NCBI GenBank assembly: GCA_017311185.1
Contig: JAESUZ010000464.1
Coordinates: 124,001-188,000, forward strand
Length of the DNA stretch: 64,000 bases
From: Proteles cristata cristata
Lineage: Eukaryota > Chordata > Mammalia > Carnivora > Hyaenidae
Reading direction: 5' to 3'
Shown here: one piece after another, positions 14,301-26,300 of the stretch
Position numbering within the stretch: position 1 is the first letter of the stretch
Layout: each line of letters begins with the position of its first letter
Notes under the pieces: generated by a model
The model's database searches: none
What the model saw: only the letters and a program-made list of their open reading frames with translations
What the model was told of the DNA's origin: nothing
Position numbers and translations under genes: made by a program

Positions 14301-17300
14301 CACTGTTTTCCAGAGGGGCTGTACCAGTTTACATTCCCACCAACAGTGTAGGAGGGTGCCCGTTTCTCCACATCCTCGCCAGCATCTAGAGTTCTCTGAT
14401 TCCTCATTTTAGCCACTCTGACTGGCGTGAGGTGGTATCTCAGTGTGGTTTTGATTTGTATTTCCCTGATGAGGAGGGATGCTGAGCATCGTTTCATGTG
14501 TCTGTTGGCCATCTGGATGTCCTCTTTGGAGAAGTGTTTGTTCATATCTTCTGCCTGTTTCTTCAGTGGGTTGTTTGTCTTTCGGGTGTGGAGTTTGGTG
14601 AGTTCCTTATGGATTTTGGATATTAACCCTTTATCTGATATGTCATTTGCAACTATCTTTTCCCATTCCGTTGGTTGCCTATTAATTTTCTGGGTTGTTT
14701 CCTTTGCCTTGCAGAAGCTTTTAATCTTGATGAGGTCCCAACAGTTTATTTTTGCTTTTGATTCCCTTGCTTTTGGGGATTTGTCAAGTAAGAAATTGCT
14801 GCGGTGAAGGTCAAGGAGGTTGTTTCCTGCTTTCTCCTCTAGGGTGTTGATAGTTTCCTGTCTCACGTTCAGGTCCTTTATCCATTTTGAGTTTATTTTT
14901 GTGCATGGAGTGAGAAAATGATCTAGTTTCATTCTTCTGCATGTTGCTGTGCAGTTCTCCCAACACCATCTGTTAAAAAGGCTGTCTTTTTTCCATTGGA
15001 TATTCTTTCCTGCTTTGTCAAAGATTAGTTGGCTGTATACTTTTGGGTCCACTTCTGAGTTCTCAATTCTGTTCCATTGGTCTATGTGTCTGTTTTTGTG
15101 CCAATACCATACTGTCTTGATGATGACAGCTTTGTAGTAGAGGCTAAAGTCTGGGATGGTGATCCCTCCCGTTTTGGTTTTCTTTTTCAGGATTACTTTG
15201 GCTATTCGGGATCTTTTGTGGTTCCATACAAATTTTTGGATAGTTTGTTCTAGTTTTGAGAAGTATGCTGGTGCAATTTTGATTGGAATTGCATTGAATG
15301 TGTAGAGTGCCTTAGGTAGTAATGACATCTTAACTATATTTATTTTTCCTATCCATGAGCATGGAATGTTTTTTCATTTCTTTGTGTCTTCTTCAATTTC
15401 CTTCATAAGTTTTCTATAGTTTTCATCATACAGATCTCTTGTTTCCTTGGTTAGGTTTATTCCGAGGTATTTTTATGGTTTTTTGTGCAATTGTGAATGG
15501 GAGCAGTTTCTTGATTTCTCTTTCTGTTGCTTCATTGTTGGTGTATAAAAATGCAACTGATTTCTGTACGTTGATTTTGTACCCTGCAACTTGGCTGAAT
15601 TCTTGGATCAGTTCTAGTAGGCTTCTGGTGGAGTCTGTCGGGTTTTCTATGTAGAGTATCATGTCATCTGCGAAGAGTGAAAGTTTGACCTCCTCTTTGC
15701 CAATTCTGATGCCTTTGATTTTCTTTTGGTGTCTGATGGCTGATGCTAGGACTTCCAGCACTATGTTAAACAGCAGTGAACCAACCCTATTTATACCCGA
15801 ATCTCACACTTCTAGACTCCAGAACTATGGGACAATAAATTTATGTTTTTTAAACCACTTAATTTGTGTAACTTCGTTATTGCAGCCCTAGGAAATGAAT
15901 ACAGCTCTTGATTTTGAGATGTAAAGTGTTGCTATAAAAAAATACCTAGAACGTGGGTGTGGCTTTAGAATTAGGTAATGGGTAGAGAAGTTTTGAAGTG
16001 CCTCAATGAAAAGTCCAGGTTGCTTTGAAAAGAATTTTGGTAGAAATATAAATGTTAAAGGTGCTTCTGGTGAGATCTCAAACAGAAATGAGGAACATGT
16101 TATTGGAAACTAGAGAGAATGCAATCCTTGATATAAGATAGTAGAGAACTTGAACTGTATTATGTCAGACAGAAAGTAGAACGTTAATATTTAGCTAAGG
16201 AAATCTCTAAGCAAACTGTTGAAGTGCAGCTTGGTTTCTCCTGGTTGTTTATGACAAATGTGAGAAGTCACAGATAAAGAATTGCTAAACATAAAGAAAC
16301 AACTTGAAGAATTTAGAAAATTTTCAGTCTACCCATATTATAAACAATGAGAATCTGCTCACGAGGACACCAGGGGTGTGGCTGGACACTACTAAAGAGA
16401 TTATGAGCAGGTGACATGTGGATCTAATCATCATCTCAGCAGAAATTCTGCCACCTTGATGAAGGGGGTAGAGATGGGAAGAAAGAAGGAAGGCTGTTGA
16501 ACTTGTGGGATTCTGTAGGCAGGAAGTGAGCTGACAGGGCTATACAGCCCTGAACATGTGTTATCTTTCAAGAAAAGGAATAATGACCCTGAAGGTAGTT
16601 CAGAGGCTTGGGTGTCTACTCCTGCCACTAGAACCCCAGAAGGTACAGGTCTGAAAGGCAGGGCTGTCTTGTCCTCTGTTCCAGGAGGTGCAGCCTCCTG
16701 TGTTCCAGAACATGAGGACAAATCCTCAAATCCAGTTTGTTGAGGCTGCTACCAGAACTGAGTGGGCAAAGCTACAATAGGCTGAATAGTCCTACTGGGA
16801 ATGAAGGATGGAGCGTCCAGCCAAACCAGATTATTCTCAAGTCATAAGAATCTTTTTTTTTTTTTTTAATGTTTTATTTATTTCTAGGAGAGAGAGAGAG
16901 AGAAAAGAGAGAGAGAGACAGCATGAGCAGGGGAGGGTCAGAGAGAGAGGGAGTCACAGACTGAAAAAGGCTCCAGGCTCTGAGCCGGCAGTCAGCACAG
17001 AGCCTGATGCGGGGCTCGAACCCACGAACCGCAAGATCATGACCTGAGCAAAAGTCAGACGTTTAACCGACCAAGCCACCCGGGTGCCCCTCAAGTCATA
17101 AAAATCTAATAGAATTTGCCCTGCTAGGTTTTAGATTTCTCTGGTTTCACATATTCAGAGATGGAGAAGAATTTTGCCCCAGCTTGGATGCTACCCAAGT
17201 CTTAACCTGAACTTGAATTAGACGATGAGACTTGGCACTTTTGATTGACAATACTTACATATTTTGGACTCAGAACTGATGCTGGAATGGTTGGGATGGG

Positions 17301-20300
17301 GTGAATGTATTTTGCATATGAGAAGTACATGAATTTCTGAGAGTAGACTACTTTCAGAACTATGTCCTCCTCAAAAAATATACTGGAGTTCTAACCCCTC
17401 AGTACTTCAGAATATAACCTTATAGAAGATAGGGTCTTACAGAGTTATCAAGTTAAAATAAAGTCTTAAGTGGGACCTAATTCAATATGACTAGTGTCCT
17501 TATTAAAAAATTGAGACAGACAAGTACAGAGAAAATGCCATGTGAAGACAGCAGAAGAGACTGGGATAATGCAGAATCCAACAAGTAGTAAAGATTGCCA
17601 GCATACCACCAAAATCTAGGGGACAGACATGGAATAGATTTTCCCTCTAAGACCTCAGAACAAATGAACCCTGCCAACACCTTGATTTTAAGACTTGTAC
17701 ACTCCCATCACTTCAGATCATAAAATTTTGTCATTTAAGCTATCATTTTATGGTATTTTGTTACAATGGCCCTAGGAAGCTAATACACTCAACAAACCCC
17801 AAGTAGGATAAACCCAAAGAGATACACTCATATGCATTATAATCAAATTATCAAAAACCAAAGACAAAGGTAGAATCAAAAGCAGTGAGAGAGAAGCAAC
17901 ATGCCACGTACAAGGGATCATCAGTGAGATTACTTGCTGATTTCTTCTAAGAAACCTCTGAGGACAGAAGACAACAGAAAGATAACTTTAAAGTGCTGGG
18001 GGGGGGGGGACCCTGTGAACTGAGAATTACAGAGCCAGCAAAACTGTCCTTCAAAAATAAGGGAGAAATTCAGCCATTCACAGAGAAACAAAAGGTGAGG
18101 AAATTCACTACCATAAAGACAGTTGCTTAGGTAGAAACAGTAGGATGATAGAGTGTAGCTCTAGCATGTAACTCAGAGCCACATGAAGAAAAACCTCCAA
18201 ATAAAGAAATGCCCTGGATCATATGGCTTCACTGAAGAATTCTACCCAACTGACAGTTAGCTAAAGGGAGGATGGGTTAAATAGATGATGGGGGATTAAG
18301 GAGAGCACTTGTGATGAGCACCAGATGATATATATGGAAGTGCTGCATCACTATACTGTACACCTGAAAATAATCCTAGCCATGTGGAAAATATATCAAA
18401 TCCATAATGAGATACAATCCTACCCTTAAAACAGCTATTACTTAAAAATAAAATTGTTGGTGAGGATGTGGAAAAATTGGAACTCCTATGCATTGCTAGT
18501 GGAAATATAAAATGGTGCAGCACTGTGGAAAACAGTTTGGTAGTTCTTCAGAAAGACAAACAGAATTATAATATTTAGCAATTCCAGATATAGGTATAAA
18601 CCCACAAGAACTGAAAGTGGAGACCCAAACACTTGAATATCCAGGTTTATAGCAGCATTCTTCACAACAGCCAAAAGGTTGGAAAAATCCAAGTGTTCAA
18701 CAACAGATGAATGTATAAACAAAATGTATATTCATACACTGAAATATTATTCAGTCACGAAAAGGAATGAAATTCTGATATAGGCTATAACATGTAAACT
18801 TTATGCTAAGTGAAATGGATAAATTCATAAAGAAAGAAAGTAGGATAGGTTGTAAGAGGCTGGGGGTGGGGAAGGAAAATAGGGAGTTCCTGTTTACTGG
18901 TTACTGATCTGTTTGGGATGGTGAAAGAGTTCTGGAGACGAATAATGCAACAGCTGCACAACACTTGGGGTATTTAATGTACCGAACCATAGACTTAATG
19001 GTTAAAATAATCAATTTGTGTATGTTTTACTTTGATTTAAATAAAAAACACTGTAAAAAATTCAATGAAAGAACTATATGCAAGTCCTAAGTCAGTGCCA
19101 AATAAGTCAACTCCCACAACTTATCTGGGGAATGTGATGCAGTGCTTACGATGACGAGTACACTACCCAGTTCAATCCTGGCTCTACCCTTCTGTAGCTG
19201 CGTGACCTCAGGCAAGTTGCTTCCTCCCTTTGGTTAGAATCTCCAATCTAAATGAAAATACTAGTGTCTATCTCATAGGATTGTTATGAAGATTAATGAG
19301 CTATTCACTTATTATGGTCCTTAGAATGGGTTAATTCATATGAAGCACTGACAGAGATTAATAAGGACAAACTCCTTGTTAGTAGCTATGTAAACAAACA
19401 CATCAGTCCACATTCAAAATTTAATACGAAATGGCTTTGATCCGAATTTATTCTGGTGTTTAAATTCAGAAAATTACCTAGTAATAATCAGTAAATTCTC
19501 AGAAGTTCATGGTCAGAAACAGGTTTTATCATAGTTTTTGATGACAGTTCTATGTGCTTTCCTACTGTCTAGGTTTCACAAGGTAGCAAGAAACACATAC
19601 ATTAGATATCTTTTCACTGTCCTTTCCTTCTATGTTTCACTAATTTGCATGACGAAGAGTCCCTTCAATTTACTATGAATCATGTGAATTTCTTGTTTAA
19701 AGTTGCACCTAAGAAACTTAAATTTACAGAATGCTGATACTGATTTGTTCTAAAAGTCATACTGAGTACTCATTTCCCTTATACATTTCTTCTTAAAATG
19801 TGAAAAAAATACTTTGTCTCTAAGGAATACTAAATACTTACCAATTGAAGATAGAAATCAGTAGGACTATTTACATGACAAACCATAACTGAAATATCTG
19901 TCATTTCTTTAGGCAAAACAGGTGGGTGATAATGTAAAGTCATATTTTTTTCAGGATGGCTTCTTGGTGATTGCGACCTAAACCTAATCAAAAGCACAAT
20001 CAAAAGCATTAAGAGCCATTTTCTTGAAAAAGTCTCTTATCTCAGTAACTTGGCCTGAAAAAAGGCCTTGTACATATACTTATTTATCTACCAAGAGTAT
20101 TCCCTTTCCAATTTCTCTTCTAATATAATGATTGGTATTGTCTCCAGTGATCAAACTAGGTTAAATAAGAGGTCAAGTCTCCAAAGTCAATAATTGATCT
20201 TCAATTTTGTGTTGGGACATTTTGAGCCAGGACTGTTTCTTCTACTCAGATTCAAGGATTCTCCTCCTTCAAACAAAAACAAACAACCAAAAAAACCAAA

Positions 20301-23300
20301 AACAAACAAAAAACCCCACAGTTTCTCATCTTTCAGTTAAATTGATAAACACAGTTTATAGTACCATCCAGGCCCGCTGAGGGTCTCCACTGGCTCCCTC
20401 AGCTCTAATACTACGTTTATTTCTCTACAATGAAACCTACTTGGATCACTTCCAGAATCATCTCAGCACTCAGACAAAAAGCTAGTATCTTCCACTCTCT
20501 CTCTCTCTCTCTCTCTGTCGTCTTACTTTGTTCATCAGTGATGGGGTGGGGGAAGAAACTTTAAGTATCTATTGTAGATACATACATTAAATACGGAGTG
20601 GTGATCGAGCATGAACTTATTCCAAAGGTTAGAAAATTTAAGTCAAGAACTGTTAGAATTCTTAAAACCCTAGTGAGCTGCCTGTGAAGTTATCAAGAGT
20701 CTAAGAATAGTTTCAGTATCTACAAGTAGTTTTTATTTTGAGTTATCTTAATTTCTCTATTATCTGAATGCAGTTTTCTGACAACTCTACTTAAAACACT
20801 CTGAGAGCATTATTTTTAACCTCTTAGATAATGTTCACTTTAGACTCAGTCCATAGTTTTTAAAGGTTAACTCTGTTATTTCAATTTATAACTATCATCT
20901 CAAAAAAAAAACTATTTGTTTTAATAAATTACCTACCTTGCTAATTCCATAAAAACTAATGCATCTCTAAGAGACACAGGCATATCACTGCTTATTTTAT
21001 TTGTTGGTGGTTTCTGCAGGTCTACAATAAGCACACCATCTTCTTCTCTAAAAACTTTCATTAAAACAGCCTTTTTATTTACCATTTTCAAAAATTCTAC
21101 TTTAGCTTCTTCTCCCCAGCCTTCATTCTGTGGAAAAAGTAAAATTACAATGTACTTAGTAATTATAATTAGTGCTAACGGTACAATACTCTGGATTTAG
21201 CTTTTATTTTGTCTTGATTTAGCTTTATATAACCAAAATCTGCAAACCTGAGCAAAAGGACTCCACCATAGATACTAAACAACAGCTAGGGCCACAAACC
21301 CAAGGTCAGTGTTTATGTATGCAGTGTGTGTGTGTGTGTGTGTGTGAGTGAGTGTGAGCTCTATGCCCAATATAGGGCTTGAACTCACAACCCCTAGGAT
21401 CAAGAGTCCCATGTTCTGACTGAGCCAGCCAGGCACCCTTAGACCTTTGATTTTATGAACAGTCTCAAGGTGTCCATAAGCTGTTGTACTTTAGAATTTA
21501 GTTTCCTCTCTGAATATTAACATGAAGATTATAAATATTCTAAAATAAAGCAAGTATTGCATAGGATTTTTCCTCTTAAATGACAAATTCAAAAGGTAAT
21601 TTTGAAAGTATAATGGGAGCCATGTAATGCAATCAAGATATTTGTAATCATCATCAGTTAACTGAGTTTCCCTTAATTAGGAATATAGGTATATGCTACT
21701 TAAACAGTAAGGAAAAGTATTCACTCATTTAAAAAAATTTAACTTGGTCTTTGAATCTTTAAGTCCCCCTCACACCTAAAGTAAATTTCGAGGGTTAATA
21801 TACATTTCTGGTGTTAAGTTCTTTATATATTTTAAATATTAATCCCTTATCAGATAGGTTATCTGCAAATACCTTCTCCCATTCAGCAGGCTGCCTTTTT
21901 GTTTTGTTGATGGTTTCCTTTATTGTGCCAAAGTTTTTTATTGGTGTAGTCCCAGATAGGTTATTTTTGCTTTGGTTTTCTTTGTCTGAGGAGAAATATC
22001 TAGAAAAATGTTGCTAGAGCCAAGGTCAAAGAAATTACGGTCTATGTTTTATTTAGGATTCTTATGGCTTCAGGTCTCATATTTAGGAACTTAATTCATT
22101 TTGTGTTTCTTTCTGTGCATGGTATAAGAAAATGGTCCAGTTTCCCACCACCATTTATTGAAGAGATGGTCTTTTCCCCATTGTATATCCTTACCTCCTT
22201 GGTAATAGATTAACTGATCATATAAGTATGAGTTTATTTCTGGGTTCTCTATTCTGTTCCATTACTATTTTCATTACTACAGTTTTGTAGTATATTTTGA
22301 AATTTGGAATTATGATACCTCCAGCAGAGCTGTTGAATCAGTCTGTTGTATACCTGAAACTAATGTAATTGTGTGCACCAACTATACTCAAATTTTGAAA
22401 AAGCTACAGGATTCTTAAAAACAAAAAATAAAACCTCTTTCTAAAGAGTATAAAATTAAAGCTAATACAGACAGTGCCAAAAAGTACAAAAGACAAAATT
22501 TAAACCAATTTTACCATTCTGAGGAAAACACCAGGTGTTTTCTGTTTCCTTTTACTTTTCACTTTTGATTCTTCCAAATACCTGTTGAATATAGTATGTG
22601 CTAGGTAACCTAAAGGCTAGGAATACAATGATGGGGAAAGACAGACTCCTGCTTTCATAGATTTCATAATAATGTAACTGTTTAATGTATATTCTTACGC
22701 ACAATTCCTGTCTTGTGGGGGTTATTGAGTCTTGATGGGGAATAAATAATGCAAATAAATATGCAAATATTTATGCTTACATATTTATGAAATGTTTCAT
22801 AAAGAATGCAAAGTAAAATGCAATATGGGCTACAATTAATGAACAAAGTGCCACAAAAATAGTAAAGGAATGGACAGAAATACACACACCATATTTTAAA
22901 GTTTTTCTCTCCACATGTGACTCAAATTTAGTGGTTTATTTGGATATTTCATCTTTCATTCCATGCATATATGCTTATTCAACTCAATTTCCCATTAAGA
23001 ATGTTTCTATTTATGGAAACTGAAGTTCACTTCCATTTTTACTGGCATTGATAGTTTATTATGCAAAATGTACTTACAAGGGAATTGGTGAACTTACACT
23101 TTGCAATCTGGCTGGCAATACATAGCTAAACTGGAATATTTGGCCCCCAAATGAGAAATAATTTAAGTCACTTACTGAATTCTGTGGAACAATGTCTTTC
23201 AAAGAGCATGGCAGTGCTAATGGCTGGATATCCTTTAGCAGCTCTTCAATACAGGGTTCAGACTTCCTTAGAACCAGGCATAAGTCCTTTAGTACTATAT

Positions 23301-26300
23301 GCTGCTCAGCAATGTGTTCTGATCTTGCGTGGGTATCACCAACCCTAGAAGAATTCAAGTTGTATTTATTGAAAATAACACTTAAATCACAAACTTGCTT
23401 TACTCCATAAAAGGCATGCATTTCTTTTTTTTTTTTTTTAAATATAATTTATTGTCAAAACAGATATGCATTTCTGAGGATACTCTCCTTACAGTAAATC
23501 TTCCAGAAAGTTATATTATTTCCTGCTTTCTTACTACATGGCTTTAACTTAGCTTTTATAAGTACAGACACTATTTTTCTCTATAGAATTAAATCTCAAT
23601 TGGCTTAATCTAAATTGTCTTTCATATTTCTATTTGGTTTAAATTTAAAGGGGATAATGATGTTCTGAAATAGAAATTTATTGATAAAGCTATGACCATT
23701 AGATAGTGACCATTCTATAGTTAACAGTGGTCCTTACTTACTACAGAAACATTTTCAGTTTTATTTTTATTACCATTTGTTTTATTTTCCTAGAAGACAA
23801 AAATTTTTGAATACCTAGGGTTAGACACATGCCACTTCAATATACACTGATAAAATATAGAAATCTGATTTAAAATTTTGCTTGTCATCCTGAAGCTAAC
23901 TGTAATATTTTATTTAAAAGAAATACTTTTGCACATCATTCCCTGTTCTAAAGCAACATAGAAAAGTATTTATGTTTGGGTTACATCAAAAATCTCCTTT
24001 TACAAGTTCCTCACCTAGTAACATTGATAAGTTGTAATACTTTACTAATTTAGTAATTAGTAAAACAAATTATAGAGCCAAATAAAAAGAATATGCCTTA
24101 GAAAGGAAGAATGATAAATTACTCCTCTCTACTCCCATCTTCAATTTTCTTAATTCTTTAGTATTCTTCCCCCCGCCCCCCCCTCCCAACAGACCAGGGA
24201 CATGTAGTAACTATAAAATATCATACCCTGCAACAATTAGGACTTCAGAATTTCCAAAATCTACCATGAATATTTGTATTAGTGCAACTTCTTGGACTGA
24301 GAATTTGGTTGGACTACAAAGTTTTCTAATATTTTCACTTTCTATTGGAATTAATTCAGTGATAGTTCCTCGACACCACATTCCATTTTCAATACTGTTG
24401 ACAAATATTCTTGCACCTAAATAATGAGGGAGATAAATCATTATCAATATTTATGGAGAAAAATACCTAATAAGCTCTAATTTATGAACACATATATCAG
24501 TTTCATCACAAAGAAATCTTAATTCATTTATTTACTAATGACATATATGTGTCAAGTGCTATGAAAAAAATAAAGTAGTATATTGTGACTGTTCTGTTTT
24601 ATAGCTGAATGGGGAGGTAAAAACAAGGTTAGCAATCTCTTATTGCGGACCTATTTTTTATGAACTATAGCAAAGATGAATGAGACCATTCTGACATCAA
24701 GAAGCTCAAGAAAGGAAAAGAGATAGGCAGGTAAATGACTGTACTTATAACAGTAAAGACTTTCTATCCACGCATGTACACACATAGATGTACAGATTCA
24801 TAAATGCTGAACTTTGTAAAATATTTTCATAGCATAAAGGAAGAAATAATTACCTTCTCTTGATAAAGAGGAATGAAAATAAAGAAACAACTGAAGCCAG
24901 TATGTGACATGCAAAAATTAAATACACACTGGGAGTACAGAGAAGGGGAAGATGAACCAAGGACCTAACAGCAGAGGAAGGCCTTAAGAGGAAGGCCTTA
25001 TGGAGAGATCAGATGAATTACAAATTAATAACCAGGGAAAAAAAGTCAAGAAAGAAACAGGCCTGAATTTGAATGCTTACTATGATCTCAGTGATGTTCT
25101 CAGTATATGACACTTGAATTTACTTAACTCTGCACAACAATCCTATGGAGATGATGGCGAAGAGGTAGAAGGAGAATCCAGCTAATCTTAGAGCCCACCC
25201 TCTTAACAACTAAGCTACCTATCTGAGAAAAGCTGGTAGACCTGACCACTGATTGTATACAAAGGGCTCATGTATAATCCCCTCTGTATATGCTAATAAA
25301 AATAGGATAGTTGAGAGGCACTTTAGGGCAAAGTTTTAATTTTAGTTCTGACCAAAATGTTTATTTGGCCTAAAGATAATCATCAACACTTTCTCTTATG
25401 TCGATATACAACAATAACCAATATTCTTAAACTATATACCACTAAACCATTCTTTTTAAGTTTATTTATTCATTTATGTTTTAAGAAAGATGTGCGAGAG
25501 GGGCAGAGAGAGACAAACAGAGTGAATCCTAAGCAGTCTCTGCACTAGTGCGGAGCCCGATGTGGGGCTTGAACTCATGAACCAGGAGATCATGACCTGA
25601 GCCAAAATCAGGAGTCAGACTGAACCATCCAGGCACCCCAAACCACTGTTTTGATAGGTAAGATAAAAGACTATTGAAGACATTTGTTGTCCTTTATAGT
25701 AAAGATCACAGATGGGAAAGAGGAACAAGAAGGTACCCTCCTAAAGCATCATATCACATTTCTTCCCTTACCACTCATTTCTCAAAATAAAAATGAGTAC
25801 TTAAGTCATACAAATCTATTTACCTTAAAATAATAATTGTCCTTAACTGAAAACGAAGGATGACTTTTGTTTTTTTAAGAACATTTTCTGAATTTAAGCT
25901 GAACTCTTTCAGGCATGTCTTAAATTTTAGAGAATTACTTGTAGCCATAAAAGTTAAGTTTAATACTACATTTCTCTCTTCTCAGACACTCATAATTTAA
26001 AAATTATCTAAAGTTAAGAATTAATAATAATTTTTGCCAGAAGTATATGATAATCCTAATTTTTTGGATATTCTGATAAGCTACACAGATAGGCTGAGAG
26101 TTAATCACACTTAAAGTACTATATACGAAATACTTTTTGTTCTAAATACTTTTTGGTATTATATATGGGCATTGGTTGCTATTAATAGAGCAGTTTTCTC
26201 ACTGTTAATAAAAGAAACAAAAAATAGCTTCACCTTATTATAATCAAATTTAGTCAGTGTTTATAAGGAAAACATTTGCAACAAAAGCCTAACTTATGGC

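Larger units (their letters stand above)
13408..17787 (+). mobile_element. ERVL-MaLR provirus with both LTRs, defective
   Basis: An endogenous ERVL-MaLR element. LTR1 begins 'tgttataggttgaattgt' at 13408 and ends 'gaatgaataca' at 15903, split by an L1. The internal region is about 15904-17347. LTR2 runs from about 17348 to 'gaagctaataca' at 17787. A 5-bp target duplication, ctcaa, lies at 13403-13407 and 17788-17792. The internal part has no long open frame, as is normal for MaLR elements, so it has no coding capacity. It is inserted in an ancient L1 whose halves flank it. Confidence 0.85.

Noticed and set aside
14427..14807. Plus-strand frame of 126 codons with membrane-like composition
   Set aside because: It is the complement of L1 ORF2 in the minus-oriented element at 13734-15777. 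The same shadow recurs at 50048-50365.
15426..15761. Reverse-transcriptase-like frame with FADD motif
   Set aside because: It is part of a truncated L1 ORF2 and not a host gene, retron or viral polymerase.
16431..16743. Open frames on both strands in a moderately GC-rich stretch
   Set aside because: They fall in the non-coding internal region of the MaLR provirus and have no recognisable domain.
19842..19988. Alternative acceptor for this RNF17 exon at the second AG (after GTTTAG)
   Set aside because: It would remove 6 nt and drop two residues (R/F) that the family keeps; the upstream AG gives the expected peptide and phase.
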